A stretch of 64,000 nt of DNA, taken from Anaerolineales bacterium. GTDB lineage: Bacteria > Chloroflexota > Anaerolineae > 4572-78 > J111. The translations under genes were made by a program, and so were the position numbers. Below are positions 43,576 to 52,479 of this stretch, piece after piece. Positions within the stretch are counted from its first letter, which is position 1, and each line of letters opens with the position of its first letter. Location: assembly GCA_015075405.1 (NCBI GenBank), contig JABTUK010000001.1, positions 1,178,001 through 1,242,000 on the forward strand. The letters are read 5' to 3'. The notes below the pieces were generated by a model. The model was not told the origin of the DNA. It did no database searches and worked only from the letters and a program-made list of their open reading frames with translations.

Positions 43576-43932
43576 TTACTCAACCTCGCGTGGTTCCATT
43601 AGCAGCTTGATTCCTTCCAGAATTTGGCGAATACGCCTATTCGACAGTGTGCCGATATAATCGTTCAACAAGGTTTTATCCACCGTAAATAATTGTGAAA
43701 CCAAAACCACACTCTGCTTAGGGAGATTTGCCTCTCCCGATTCCAGCAGTACATTGCCTGGCGCTGCTGCTCGTTTGAGGTTTGAAGTCAGAGCGCAGAC
43801 GACGACAGTATTAAGGCGGCTACGGTTGAAAAGATTATTCTGAATAACCACGTGAGGGTAAGTATAGCCGGGGGTGGAGCCAACGGGTTCGCCAAGCTCA
43901 ATCCAGAAAATATCACCCTGGTTGATTACCAT
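43576..43932 (-). CDS. mazF: MazF/PemK-family mRNA interferase toxin
   Basis: A 118-residue endoribonuclease toxin of the PemK/MazF fold. It has the N-terminal QGDIFWIELGEPVGSTPGYTY strand region, RPVVV-like YPHVVIQNN, the conserved TSNLKR segment and the QLFTVDK segment. Its start overlaps the antitoxin stop by several bases, the usual antitoxin-toxin order. The pair is now downstream of an insertion sequence. Confidence 0.92.
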   Translation of the reverse strand: MVINQGDIFWIELGEPVGSTPGYTYPHVVIQNNLFNRSRLNTVVVCALTSNLKRAAAPGNVLLESGEANLPKQSVVLVSQLFTVDKTLLNDYIGTLSNRRIRQILEGIKLLMEPREVE

Positions 43933-44183
43933 TCGTCCTCGACAATTTGCCGGTGTTGAGACCGCATCCTGGCAAGATATTCCTGTTCGCTGGGATCAGG
44001 TAAATCATCGTAGGCCAGATTAATTTGTTCGAGCAATTGTTGGTTTTGATGGCGATGGACAAACTCTTCTAAAGCAAGGACAAAAAGGCGGCTCCGCGAG
44101 ATTTTTAGCTCATGAGCCAGAACCTCAACCTGATCAAAGAGGGATTTTTGTAAGGATATAGCTGTTTTAATGTTATTGGCCAT
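43926..44183 (-). CDS. mazE: ribbon-helix-helix antitoxin of the mazF toxin
   Basis: An 85-residue antitoxin. Residues 5-45 (IKTAISLQKSLFDQVEVLAH, then ISRSRLFVLALEEFV) look like a MetJ/Arc ribbon-helix-helix DNA-binding domain. The acidic C-terminal half should wrap the toxin. It would repress its own promoter. That promoter has been separated from the gene by an IS inserted 30 bp before the ATG. Confidence 0.88.
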   Translation of the reverse strand: MANNIKTAISLQKSLFDQVEVLAHELKISRSRLFVLALEEFVHRHQNQQLLEQINLAYDDLPDPSEQEYLARMRSQHRQIVEDEW

Positions 44184-44204
44184 ACTTGTATACCTTTTTG
44201 TATG

Positions 44205-45873
44205 GGAAAGTAGGGATGGTTCAATTACGGGCTGAAATAGGTTGACACTTTTGGTACCTTAAAAAATAAATTATCCTGGCTGGGTAGCCGTCGTGGGTGG
44301 GAACAACTGGTCTAACACCTCCGCAAGAGAAAGAGCATCCGACACACCAGCCAACTCCAGGGGGCTAGAGCCGCTGCGCTTGCCCCGTTCAAACTGGTGG
44401 TGGTTCCAGAAGAGTTGGAGCAAGGGTAGTAACCATTGGGGCATGCCCCGGTGAGTCTGTAAGTGGGGGCGCAGCCAACTGTGCAGGGACTCGGCCAAGC
44501 TGGAGGAGCGGTGGAAGAGGCCCAGGGTCTCCCAGACGAGCGGCACGATAGAGCGGAGGGCTGCGGGCAGGTCAGTCTCAAGGTTCAAGTTCAAGGTGTG
44601 GCGGTGTTGCCAGGTCCACAGGACAAAAGCTTGGGTGTCAGCCGCCAAGTTCTTGAGCAGCGGGGTCAGGTGTTGCTCCAGCCACGCCAACGGGGCCAGC
44701 AGTTCGGGTAACTTCTGCTGAAGATCGTCGGCGAAGGTGGTAATGTCTGCCTGGCCCAATTCCTTGAGCAGGGTGATAGCCGTTTCCAGGGTGGCTTTGG
44801 TTGTGGCGACGGCGACCAGTTGATGGCTGGGGGTGAGAGGTTCCAAAGCCTGCCGCACTTCCGCCAGCAGCCACGACCAGGTGTCGAAGGTGGTGATGGC
44901 TTGGGTGGCCTCGACCTGAGCCTGAGCCAAGGGGACCTTGCTGGTGAGCCGCCGCCCCCGCCGCCGGATCAGTCCTCGCGCTTGCAACTCGGCTCGACGC
45001 GCCCGTTCGGCGGTGTCGATGGCCCGGTAGGCGGCGCCTTCCAGCCGTCGGCTCAGGCGATGAGCTTCTTGCAGCAGGTGAAACAGGTCGGGCCGCAAGG
45101 GTAGGGCCAGTTTGGCTTCCCGCACCCCCGCCCGCAGTCCGGTGCCCCCGTCACAGGCCAGGTCCTGGAACTGGATGCCCCGTTCGACCAAATCCAGGTA
45201 AGTCAGCCCCCAGGTCGTCCCATCGCGGTGCTCCGCTGGGGTCAAGTTCAGCACCAGGAAGGACCGCCCGTCCACCACGGTCAGACACGGTTGCCGGCCT
45301 TGAAAGATTTCGTCGGCCTCACCCAGAATCGGCACCGGGATCACCACGGCTTGATTATAGACCGCGGCCTGCTGACCCGCCGCCTGAAGCGTCTGGCTGA
45401 TGTAGCCGACCGACCGCTCCACCCCCAACAGCAGTTCCAGCCCGGTTTGGATCCCTCGTACGCTCCCGGTTAGCATCGGCCACAGCGCTATGGCCCGCTG
45501 GATGAAACTGGAACTGATGTCCAGGCTTTGTTTGAGCGGACAGGGTCCGGGGTCATGCGGCTGCAAGGTTTCTTGCAAGCTCTGCATCGCTTTATGGCGC
45601 CACTCGTACAACAGCGTCCGGGATACCCCATAGTCTTGCGCCAATTGGCTGGCTCGCCCCCACCCACGTTCGTGGGCGCTCAACACCATCTCGACCGTGA
45701 TTTGCATCCGGGTTGACAAATCCAACCCAGCTATGCGATACTGTGCCATTAGGAGCCTCCTTCTTTCAGGTTTGATGTGGTCTCGTAACCCTTATCTTGC
45801 CTGAAAAGGTGGCTCCTGTAAACCTATTCTGTTGTTAATGTGTCAACCTATTTCTGAACCATCCCGGAAAGTA
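44205..45873. mobile_element. insertion sequence of 1653 bp with 8-bp target duplication
   Basis: The element spans 44213-45865. The ends are inverted repeats: both start GGGATGGTTCA and continue GAAATAGGTTGACAC. The left end carries ten extra bases (ATTACGGGCT) between the two blocks. Both ends are flanked by GGAAAGTA (44205-44212 and 45866-45873), a perfect 8-bp target-site duplication. The single gene is the transposase at 44271-45749. The family cannot be assigned by eye. Confidence 0.92.
44271..45749 (-). CDS. IS transposase
   Basis: A 492-residue transposase filling the IS. The N-terminus has a helix-turn-helix (RASQLAQDYGVSRTLLYEWRH). The centre contains candidate acidic catalytic positions (LTVVDGRSFLVLNL, LACDGGTGLR, then acidic residues near SSSLAESLHSWLRPH), suggesting a DDE/D-type RNase H fold. 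The C-terminal part has an HHQFERGKRSG segment. The reading frame is intact, so the element may still be active. It is transcribed toward mazEF. Confidence 0.85.
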   Translation of the reverse strand: MAQYRIAGLDLSTRMQITVEMVLSAHERGWGRASQLAQDYGVSRTLLYEWRHKAMQSLQETLQPHDPGPCPLKQSLDISSSFIQRAIALWPMLTGSVRGIQTGLELLLGVERSVGYISQTLQAAGQQAAVYNQAVVIPVPILGEADEIFQGRQPCLTVVDGRSFLVLNLTPAEHRDGTTWGLTYLDLVERGIQFQDLACDGGTGLRAGVREAKLALPLRPDLFHLLQEAHRLSRRLEGAAYRAIDTAERARRAELQARGLIRRRGRRLTSKVPLAQAQVEATQAITTFDTWSWLLAEVRQALEPLTPSHQLVAVATTKATLETAITLLKELGQADITTFADDLQQKLPELLAPLAWLEQHLTPLLKNLAADTQAFVLWTWQHRHTLNLNLETDLPAALRSIVPLVWETLGLFHRSSSLAESLHSWLRPHLQTHRGMPQWLLPLLQLFWNHHQFERGKRSGSSPLELAGVSDALSLAEVLDQLFPPTTATQPG

Positions 45874-45898
45874 TAACCAAAAATTATACCGAAGTCAA
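45870..45898 (-). promoter_or_regulatory. former mazEF promoter, now separated by the IS
   Basis: On the minus strand TTGACT (45893-45898), a 17-bp spacer and TATACT (45870-45875) form a near-consensus promoter pointing at mazEF. The IS lies a few bases downstream. It now drives into the IS, or reads through it. Confidence 0.75.
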
Positions 45899-45929
45899 TA
45901 CCAAATTTGTTATTCTTGTACAATCGTCA

Positions 45930-46197
45930 TTAAAACAAACTCGGCTGCAATGGCCGCTCCCAGGGCGTCAGCCCTAAATGCTCATAGGCGTGAGGCGTGG
46001 CTACCCGGCCGCGGGGGGTGCGATCCAGGAAGCCGAGTTGCAGCAAATACGGCTCGACCACGTCCATGATGGTGCTGCTTTCCTCGCTGATGCTGGCGGC
46101 GATGGTTTCCAGGCCGACCGGCCCGCCGCCGAACTTTTCGATGATCGAGCGCAGTACCTTTTTGTCCAGGTCGTCCAGGCCCAGGGCGTCAGCTACG
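45930..46197 (-). pseudogene. ruvB: ruvB 3' remnant
   Basis: On the minus strand an 88-codon open stretch without its own start matches the C-terminal winged-helix domain of RuvB. Clear segments are [56 protein letters not shown] and the end [16 protein letters not shown], with a stop at 45930. The ATPase domain is absent: padR starts (3' end) at 46263. RuvB is needed for Holliday-junction migration, so an intact copy is expected elsewhere. Confidence 0.88.
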
Positions 46198-46262
46198 GAA
46201 ATTTTGAAATGCGTTGGGTATAGCTTGAGCGGGTAAATTATCTGGTTGGGGAAGAATACAGG

Positions 46263-46814
46263 CTAAATGACGACCACCGACAGTGCTTCCTGGCAGGTGT
46301 CCAACCAAGTTAGCATCGCTTCAATCTGGCCCAGGCGAAACTTATGTACCAGCCAATCGTAGGGTTGGCTGTAGCGCACGGCCTCTGTCTCTGCTTCTTG
46401 CTGGCGCAGCCAATCACGGCAGACAAGGCGCTGTTGTTCAATCAAACGGGCCGCTACCTCCGGCCCTTCGAACCGGGCAAAGTAGAGTTTAGCCATAAAA
46501 TCCAGGCGAAGTTTTCGGCCCTGGCCTACCGGTCGCTGCACCCAATCTCGAAAAGCTTGGCGACCGGCCTCGGTTAACTCAAACATTTTACGCGGCGGGC
46601 GGGCCTCCTGGTACTCGATGGTTGTGCTCACAAACCCTTCGCGTTCAAGTTTGGTCAACAGCGCGTAGAGCTGGCTTTGCTTCAGCCGCCAGACCAGCCC
46701 CAGCCCGGTCGCCTCGGAAAGCTGCTGGTGGATTTCGTAGCCATACATCGGCTGCTGGCGCAAAAAGCCCAACAGGGCAAACTCGGTAGATAAAGGCTCA
46801 TTGATGCGGGGCAT
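46263..46814 (-). CDS. PadR-family transcriptional regulator
   Basis: A 183-residue regulator. The N-terminal winged helix (FALLGFLRQQPMYGYEIHQQ; then QSQLYALLTKLEREGFV) and basic wing (YQEARPPRKMFELTEAGRQAF) are typical. The C-terminal helical domain (about 95-175) supports dimerisation (Vir_act_alpha_C-like). The target is unknown; it lies between the ruvB remnant and crtB and may control the latter or itself. Confidence 0.9.
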   Translation of the reverse strand: MPRINEPLSTEFALLGFLRQQPMYGYEIHQQLSEATGLGLVWRLKQSQLYALLTKLEREGFVSTTIEYQEARPPRKMFELTEAGRQAFRDWVQRPVGQGRKLRLDFMAKLYFARFEGPEVAARLIEQQRLVCRDWLRQQEAETEAVRYSQPYDWLVHKFRLGQIEAMLTWLDTCQEALSVVVI

Positions 46815-46900
46815 AGCTGGATAATTATATACTCAATTTATGAATATTTAATCCAATTATAACTCCAAAGCAAGTAAAGTGTCAAGACAAGCCGGTTCCG

Positions 46901-47857
46901 TCAACCAACTGAGGGCCTCCCTTTCTTGCTTGCCCACCAAATTCCCGGCAGGCGGCTCAGCTTTTCCCATCCGCTTACATGCGCCCGGCGGTGGAAGACA
47001 TCATAATCGTGTCTTTCAATATCATCTAAAAGAGCCTGGTATAACCCTGCGGCAGCGGCGATAGCAAAACGGCCATCACGATTGAGCAAGCTAATACCCG
47101 GCCAGGCTTCGGCGTACAGGCGGCGATTACGCTCGATTTGAAATTGCATAAAGGCTCGCCAGCGGGCGTCAACGTGGCCGACGGCAATATCGGCTTCGGT
47201 TAGCTCAAAAGCCGCCAGTTCCTGTTGCGGCAAATAAACCCGGCCCATCTGCCAATCCTGGCCCACATCGCGCAGGATGTTGGTTGTTTGTAAAGCCACG
47301 CCCAATTTGATGGCATAAGGAATGGCCGCCGGCCCGGCAAAGCCAATGATGTGCATGCTCATCAAGCCCACCGTCGAGGCCACCCCATAGGCGTACCCGG
47401 CCAACTCATCAAAGGTGTCGTAGCGGGTCTGGTATAAATCACGGGCCACACCATCAATAAGCTGCTCGGCGTAACGGTGCGGAATGTGATAACGGGCGCG
47501 GGTATCGGCCCAGGCCAACGCTAACCAATCTTCAGCCGGAGGCTCTGCCAGCGCCATCCGCTGCCGCCACTGGTTCAATCTGGCTCCAACATCACCCTGG
47601 GGTTGGTCAACCAGGTCATCGCTGGTGCGGCAAAAAGCATACAGCGCCCGCGCCGCCCGGCGCTTATCGGCCGGTAATAAACTCGAAGCCAGATGAAACG
47701 ACCGGCTGTGCTGCGCCGTAATCGCCTCGCAGTGGGCGTAAGCCTGCCGCAGCACTGTTTCATTGCGTTTGGTTGGGCTGTGAGACGGTATCGAGTGGCG
47801 GGCTTCGTGAGCGAGTGATAACAATGATTGTTCCCAGGTATGAATCTGTAAACTCAT
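46901..47857 (-). CDS. crtB: phytoene/squalene synthase family protein (CrtB)
   Basis: A 318-residue prenyl-diphosphate condensing enzyme, probably phytoene synthase, the first committed step of carotenoid synthesis. The first Asp-rich region is [12 protein letters not shown]. The second is [18 protein letters not shown]. An AGGAGAAC Shine-Dalgarno precedes the start. It is divergent from the carH light-response operon, and the shared 314-bp region holds promoters on both strands. No crtE is seen in the window. Confidence 0.92.
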   Translation of the reverse strand: MSLQIHTWEQSLLSLAHEARHSIPSHSPTKRNETVLRQAYAHCEAITAQHSRSFHLASSLLPADKRRAARALYAFCRTSDDLVDQPQGDVGARLNQWRQRMALAEPPAEDWLALAWADTRARYHIPHRYAEQLIDGVARDLYQTRYDTFDELAGYAYGVASTVGLMSMHIIGFAGPAAIPYAIKLGVALQTTNILRDVGQDWQMGRVYLPQQELAAFELTEADIAVGHVDARWRAFMQFQIERNRRLYAEAWPGISLLNRDGRFAIAAAAGLYQALLDDIERHDYDVFHRRAHVSGWEKLSRLPGIWWASKKGRPSVG

Positions 47858-47893
47858 AAGGTTCTCCTATGAAAGCATTAACAGGGCCTCTAT

Positions 47894-47983
47894 AAGATAC
47901 CATATTTGTCTATGATTTGTCAATATATTTACCACATTTTTACTAGACAAATTATTGACAGAAATAGATATGTGTGATAATAT
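47894..47983. promoter_or_regulatory. divergent crtB / carH promoter region
   Basis: Plus strand: TTGACA (47955-47960), 17 bp, TAATAT (47978-47983), toward carH. Minus strand: TTGACA (complement of 47918-47923), 18 bp, TATCTT (complement of 47894-47899), toward crtB. TTTGTCTA (about 47905) and TAGACAAAT (about 47944) form an inverted pair that could be a CarH operator. The assignment of the operator is tentative. Confidence 0.65.
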
Positions 47984-48035
47984 ATTGACTATAGAATTTA
48001 TTTACTCATAGCTCTCAGCCAAACTAACTGTTCAG

Positions 48036-48132
48036 CTATGTCATTTCGACCGCAGGGAGAAATCCCCGATACCTTATTTACGTGGTGCGCCCTGGGGATT
48101 TCTCGCTCCTGGCGTCGCTCGAAATGACATGG
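48036..48132. repeat. palindromic repeat family A copy
   Basis: CTATGTCATTTCGACCGCAG...GAGAAATCCCC pairs with GGGGATTTCTCGC...GCTCGAAATGACATGG, in the leader of the carH operon. Confidence 0.85.
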
Positions 48133-48170
48133 GCCTGAGTAGTAACAGCCAAACTATAAAAAGGCCATTT

Positions 48171-49514
48171 ATGTCTACATCTAATAATCAGACTCCAACC
48201 TATAATCTAAAAGCAGTTGTGCAAGAAACCGGCCTCAAACCTGATACCCTGCGGGCCTGGGAACGGCGCTATGGCTTACCCCAACCCCAGCGCACGGATG
48301 GAGGCCACCGGCTCTATTCACAGCACGATATTGACATGCTTAAATGGCTGGCGGCCCGGCAAGAGGAAGGATTAAGCATCAGTCGCGCCGTAGATTTGTG
48401 GCACAGCCTGCAACAAGAGGGACAAGACCCGCTCCAGGCTACCTCGCACGCAGCGCCTGGGCCGTTAAACATCCAGCCAGTGCTGCCGGTCGGCAATGCC
48501 GTCACCGAATTACGCCGGGCCTGGATTTCGGCCTGCCTGGCTTTTGATGAGCGCACGGCAGAAAATATCCTGGCCCAGGCTTCGGCGCTCTTTCCCCTGG
48601 AAACGGTTTGCTTTGAACTGCTGCAAAAAGGCTTGACGGAAATAGGTGAGGGTTGGTACAGTGGAACGGTTACGGTGCAGCAAGAGCATTTTGCCTCGGC
48701 GCTGGCCATGCGCCGCCTTGATGCCCTGGTAGCCGCTACCCCGCCGCCCACCCGGCCCGGCCGGATTCTGGTCGGCTGCCCGGCTGAAGAAGAGCATACC
48801 TTCAGCCCGCTCCTGATTACCCTGCTGCTCCGGCGGCGCGGCTGGGATGTGGTCTATTTGGGCGCAGATGTGCCCACCACCCGCCTGGAATTTACCATTG
48901 CCACCGCCAGGCCCCAGTTGGTCATTTTGCCGGCCCAGCAGCTCCATACCGCGGCTAACCTGCTCGAAATAGCTCACTTGTTAGATAAGGAGCAGGTCCC
49001 CCTGGCTTACGGGGGGGCGGTTTTTAATCACATTCCGGCCCTCCGCGCTCGCATTCCTGGCCATTTTATGAGCGAGCGTTTGGATACCACCCCCCAGGTG
49101 GTCGAGCAGTTCCTGATGTCGCCTCGCCTGGGTTGGCCGCCGCCCCCCGTAACGCCCCTGAGCGAAACCTACCAACAAGCCCTGGCCCATTTCCGCGAGA
49201 ATCAAGCCCTTATCGAAGCCCACATCTGGCAGCTTATGAAAGATGAAGATATTCCCCACAGCCGACTGGCTAACGCCAACCTAAAATTTGCCCGTAACAT
49301 CATCGCCGCCTTGAGGTTGGGCGATATTGAATTTATGGGGACCGACATTGCCTGGATTGAGGGCTTATTTATTAACCACCAAATGCCCACCGAGCAGCTT
49401 CAGCGCTATCTCCATGCTTACAGCCAGGCTGTCCAGGCCCAACTGGATGAGCGGGGCAAAATTGTGCGCGATTGGCTGGCCCGGTTGACTCTGGCCGAAA
49501 CGAGGAGCCAGTGA
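48171..49514 (+). CDS. carH: CarH-like B12-dependent photoreceptor repressor (MerR + cobalamin-binding)
   Basis: A 447-residue light sensor. An N-terminal MerR helix-turn-helix ([38 protein letters not shown]) is followed by a helical bundle. The bundle carries the CarH signature Wx9EH (W in GEGWYSG; EH in [10 protein letters not shown]). The B12-binding Rossmann domain has [12 protein letters not shown] and VVYLGADVP. In CarH, adenosylcobalamin photolysis releases DNA and turns on carotenogenesis. The C-terminal 150 residues are an extra helical domain. Start at 48171 (MSTSNNQ); upstream codons are repeat-derived. Confidence 0.88.
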   Translation: MSTSNNQTPTYNLKAVVQETGLKPDTLRAWERRYGLPQPQRTDGGHRLYSQHDIDMLKWLAARQEEGLSISRAVDLWHSLQQEGQDPLQATSHAAPGPLNIQPVLPVGNAVTELRRAWISACLAFDERTAENILAQASALFPLETVCFELLQKGLTEIGEGWYSGTVTVQQEHFASALAMRRLDALVAATPPPTRPGRILVGCPAEEEHTFSPLLITLLLRRRGWDVVYLGADVPTTRLEFTIATARPQLVILPAQQLHTAANLLEIAHLLDKEQVPLAYGGAVFNHIPALRARIPGHFMSERLDTTPQVVEQFLMSPRLGWPPPPVTPLSETYQQALAHFRENQALIEAHIWQLMKDEDIPHSRLANANLKFARNIIAALRLGDIEFMGTDIAWIEGLFINHQMPTEQLQRYLHAYSQAVQAQLDERGKIVRDWLARLTLAETRSQ

Positions 49515-50002
49515 TGCAGTATCGCCATACCTTCCACGTTCACGCGCCTCTGGCGGCGGTCAGTGATTTTCACGCCCACTCGGCCAGCATGGGCGCGATT
49601 ACCCCGCCGCCGGTGATTGCCCGCATCCATCAGGCCCCGGTTCGACTGCAAGAAGGGGATGAAATGGATTTCACCCTGTGGTTGGGGCCTCTGCCCATTC
49701 GCTGGGTTGCCCAGATTGAGGATGTTGGTCCCAACGGCTTTACCGACCGCCAACTGCGCGGCCCCTTTCGCCGCTGGGTTCATCGCCACTCCTTCCGGTC
49801 CGTAGACGAAACCACCACCGCCGTGATTGACGAAATAGAGGTTGAGCTGCATCGGCATCCTTTTTGGGCGGTCGTTGGCCTGGGGATGTGGCTGAATATG
49901 CCGCTTCTCTTTGCCTACCGGGGTTGGAAAACCAGAAGTTTACTGGAGAAAAGTTCTACCCAACCTGAGCTTTCCTCCGTTAAGCTGAAAGACATTCCAT
50001 GA
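49514..50002 (+). CDS. SRPBCC-family (START-like) ligand-binding protein
   Basis: A 162-residue protein overlapping the carH stop (TGATG). The opening [19 protein letters not shown] and the later [16 protein letters not shown] pattern fit the helix-grip SRPBCC fold (polyketide cyclase/ligand-binding). A hydrophobic segment near residue 120 may touch the membrane. The position in the carotenoid operon suggests a lipid or carotenoid ligand; this is inferred. Confidence 0.75.
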   Translation: MQYRHTFHVHAPLAAVSDFHAHSASMGAITPPPVIARIHQAPVRLQEGDEMDFTLWLGPLPIRWVAQIEDVGPNGFTDRQLRGPFRRWVHRHSFRSVDETTTAVIDEIEVELHRHPFWAVVGLGMWLNMPLLFAYRGWKTRSLLEKSSTQPELSSVKLKDIP

Positions 50003-51573
50003 GCCGGATTGTCGTGATTGGGGCCGGCGTTGGGGGGTTGGCGACGGCGGCTGTTTTGGCGCGGGCCGGTTTAGATATAACCGTGCTGGAAGCCCATATT
50101 TATCCGGGTGGCTGCGCCGGCACGTTTTATCATCAGGGCTATCGTTTTGATGCCGGCGCGACCCTGGCCGGCGGCTTTTATCCCGGCGGGCCAATGGATT
50201 TGGTTGCTCAGGCGGCTGGAGTCGAACAGTGGCCGGCCCACGCCTCCAACCCGGCCATGGTCGTTCATTTGCCCGCTGGCAGCGCCGTGACCCGCTGGAC
50301 GGACGAGCGCCGCTGGCAAGAGCATCGCCGCATTTTTGGCCCCCAGGCCGAAACCTTCTGGCGCTGGCAAGAGCGCACCGCCGACGCCCTGTGGCGACTG
50401 GCCCTGCAAACGCCGCCCTGGCCGCCTCAAACCCCGGCAGAGTTGATTGGCTTGGGGCAAAAAGGGCTGGCCTGGCTGAGCCGAAACCCCTTAGACATGC
50501 TGCCTCACCTGGCCGCCGACGCCTTCCGTCCCGTCGCCGCCCACCTGCGCCACGCGCCCGAACCGTTGCGCCTGTTTGTGGATGGGCAGCTACTCATCGC
50601 GGCGCAGGTTACCAGCGGCCAGGCCAATGCCCTTTATGGCGCAGCCGCCCTGGATTTGCCCCGGCGCGGCGTAGTTCACCTGGCCGGAGGCATGGGCGCT
50701 ATTGCCGAAACCCTGGCCCAGGCGGTGCGCCAGTATGGAGGACAGATTTATTATCGCCAGGAAGCCAGCCGGATTGTGGTGGAGCGGGGCCGGCCGGTGG
50801 CCGTAGAAACCAAACGCGGCAAATCCTTCCCCGCCGACGTGGTTATTGCCAATTTGACCCCCTGGAACGTGACCCAACTTTTGAGTGAAAGTACGCCTCC
50901 TCGCCTCCCCGCCTCCTTCGATGGGTGGGGGGCATTTATGGTGTACGTAGGGCTGGATGGCGCTGTCCTGCCGGCGGAGTTTCCGCTGCATCACCAGGTC
51001 ATTGCTCGTGAGCCGCTGGCCGAAGGCAATACCGTTTTCCTGTCGCTCAGCCCCGGCTGGGACAAAACTCGCGGCCCGGCAGGTCAACGCGCCCTGACCC
51101 TCAGTACCCACACCCGCCTGGCCGATTGGTGGCAGCTTTTTGAACACGACCGCCCGGCTTACGAAGCCCGCAAGGTCGCCTATGCGGAACGTATGCTGGC
51201 TGCCGCCGAAACAGCGCTGCCCGGTCTGCGCCAGGCAGCTAACCTGATTTTGCCCGGCACGCCGATAACCTTTCAACGGTTCACCCGTCGAGCCTGGGGT
51301 TGGGTGGGCGGCTTGCCTCAGACTAACCTGTTCCGCGCCTGGGGGCCGCGCCTGGGGCCGGGTCTCTGGCTGGTCGGCGACAGTATTTTTCCGGGCCAGT
51401 CCACTGCCGCTGTAGCTTTGGGCGGTCTGCGCGTGGCCGGAACGATTTTAAGGGAACTGGGAGGACAGACGGCCTTTCATCCCCAGGCAGTTCCGGGTTT
51501 ACTGCTAAAACGTGATATGAAAGCTTCGGATACCCCGGAAACAACCTGGCCAGCGGCGCTCGTCCGGCGATGA
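49999..51573 (+). CDS. CrtI/CrtO-type carotenoid FAD oxidoreductase
   Basis: A 524-residue flavoprotein of the phytoene desaturase family, overlapping the previous stop (ATGA). The N-terminal FAD site is [20 protein letters not shown] with [13 protein letters not shown]. The C-terminal [20 protein letters not shown] region is also typical. It may desaturate, isomerise or ketolate carotenoids (CrtI, CrtD, CrtO and CrtH types cannot be separated by eye). Residues [12 protein letters not shown] include a GCCTCCCCGCCTCC word (about 50893-50920), a possible in-frame insertion. Confidence 0.87.
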   Translation: MSRIVVIGAGVGGLATAAVLARAGLDITVLEAHIYPGGCAGTFYHQGYRFDAGATLAGGFYPGGPMDLVAQAAGVEQWPAHASNPAMVVHLPAGSAVTRWTDERRWQEHRRIFGPQAETFWRWQERTADALWRLALQTPPWPPQTPAELIGLGQKGLAWLSRNPLDMLPHLAADAFRPVAAHLRHAPEPLRLFVDGQLLIAAQVTSGQANALYGAAALDLPRRGVVHLAGGMGAIAETLAQAVRQYGGQIYYRQEASRIVVERGRPVAVETKRGKSFPADVVIANLTPWNVTQLLSESTPPRLPASFDGWGAFMVYVGLDGAVLPAEFPLHHQVIAREPLAEGNTVFLSLSPGWDKTRGPAGQRALTLSTHTRLADWWQLFEHDRPAYEARKVAYAERMLAAAETALPGLRQAANLILPGTPITFQRFTRRAWGWVGGLPQTNLFRAWGPRLGPGLWLVGDSIFPGQSTAAVALGGLRVAGTILRELGGQTAFHPQAVPGLLLKRDMKASDTPETTWPAALVRR

Positions 51574-51876
51574 AGTCGCCGGACTATAAAGCAGCGCCCG
51601 ATGAATCGGGCTAAAGCCCGGTTGACCCGGCGCTGTTTGGTAGCCCTGGCATTCATGCCGGGGCGGGCCAGTCAGACGAAATAGTTTCCGAACGCTTTCT
51701 GATATATAACCGTCATGAAGCCAAAAATTCTTATCACGAATGGCACAAATAAACGAATTTCAGCAATGCTTTGAGATATTTTTAGAAATTTCTGTCATTC
51801 GGCCATTCGTGATATTCGTGATTAAAATTGTCTGATATCTAGCAAAATGTTTTATTCAATTACGGAGAAGTGAAAA
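51574..51876. other. 303-bp intergenic region with hairpins
   Basis: Holds a GC-rich imperfect hairpin at 51590-51642 (GCAGCGCCCGATGAATCGGGC and AAGCCCGGTTGACCCGGCGC) and a CACGAATGGCACAAATAAACG / CATTCGTGATATTCG word pair (51733-51827). No gene or clear promoter seen. The next gene has a weak GGAGAAG ribosome-binding site. Confidence 0.65.
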
Positions 51877-52464
51877 ATGGCTAATCAAATTCTGCAAACC
51901 TTTTACCACCGTATGCTGCCCCTCTACCCGCCCCAGGCTGAAAAGTTTTTAAAAACGGCCGGAGCGCAAAACTTGAACCAGATTGCTTTCCGCTACACTT
52001 TCTCGGTCGAAGCGATGGTCCATATCAGCCACATCATCGAAGATGCCGTCATTGCCAACCGGCGGTCCGCTGCGCTGCATGTCTCTTTTCAGGAAATGTC
52101 ACGGCTGCTGCCCCAGCAAACCCGTTATCAAAAGGTGGCCGAAGCAGCCCTGGGGGTGTGGCTCTATGGCATTAACGATATACCTGCGACGGCGCTGGCT
52201 TTGCTGCCACGCACTACCCTGATAGACACAGCCGATACTGTTCTGACCCACTATTGGTTTGTGGTCGCGTACGGCGCGGGGATTGGCATGACTCTCCTGG
52301 CCGAAGAAGTGCCGTCGCTCACCGGCGTGGATCGTTACTATGAAGGGTTTTATACCTTTGAGCCTGACATCGCTTATCAAATGGTCCGAATTCTCCACCA
52401 GAGCTACCCGGATCAAGTACCCCCGCCGCTCTCGCCTGAACAACTTTTAGAAAAAGAAAAATAA
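51877..52464 (+). CDS. DICT-domain-like sensory protein
   Basis: A 195-residue soluble protein. SAALHVSFQEMSRLLPQQTR, then a VWLYGINDIPA strand and HYWFVVAYGAGIGMTLLAEE, follow the pattern of the DICT domain. That domain was described as a putative light-response sensor associated with GGDEF, MerR and two-component proteins. Here it stands alone between carotenoid genes and photolyase, which fits a light-response role. The assignment is by pattern only. Confidence 0.6.
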   Translation: MANQILQTFYHRMLPLYPPQAEKFLKTAGAQNLNQIAFRYTFSVEAMVHISHIIEDAVIANRRSAALHVSFQEMSRLLPQQTRYQKVAEAALGVWLYGINDIPATALALLPRTTLIDTADTVLTHYWFVVAYGAGIGMTLLAEEVPSLTGVDRYYEGFYTFEPDIAYQMVRILHQSYPDQVPPPLSPEQLLEKEK

Positions 52465-52479
52465 AAAGGACCTCAACCT

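Noticed and set aside
44271-45749. Naming the IS family (for example ISLre2 or IS1634)
   Set aside because: I cannot recognise the family from the protein by eye; only the inverted repeats, 8-bp duplication and helix-turn-helix are certain.
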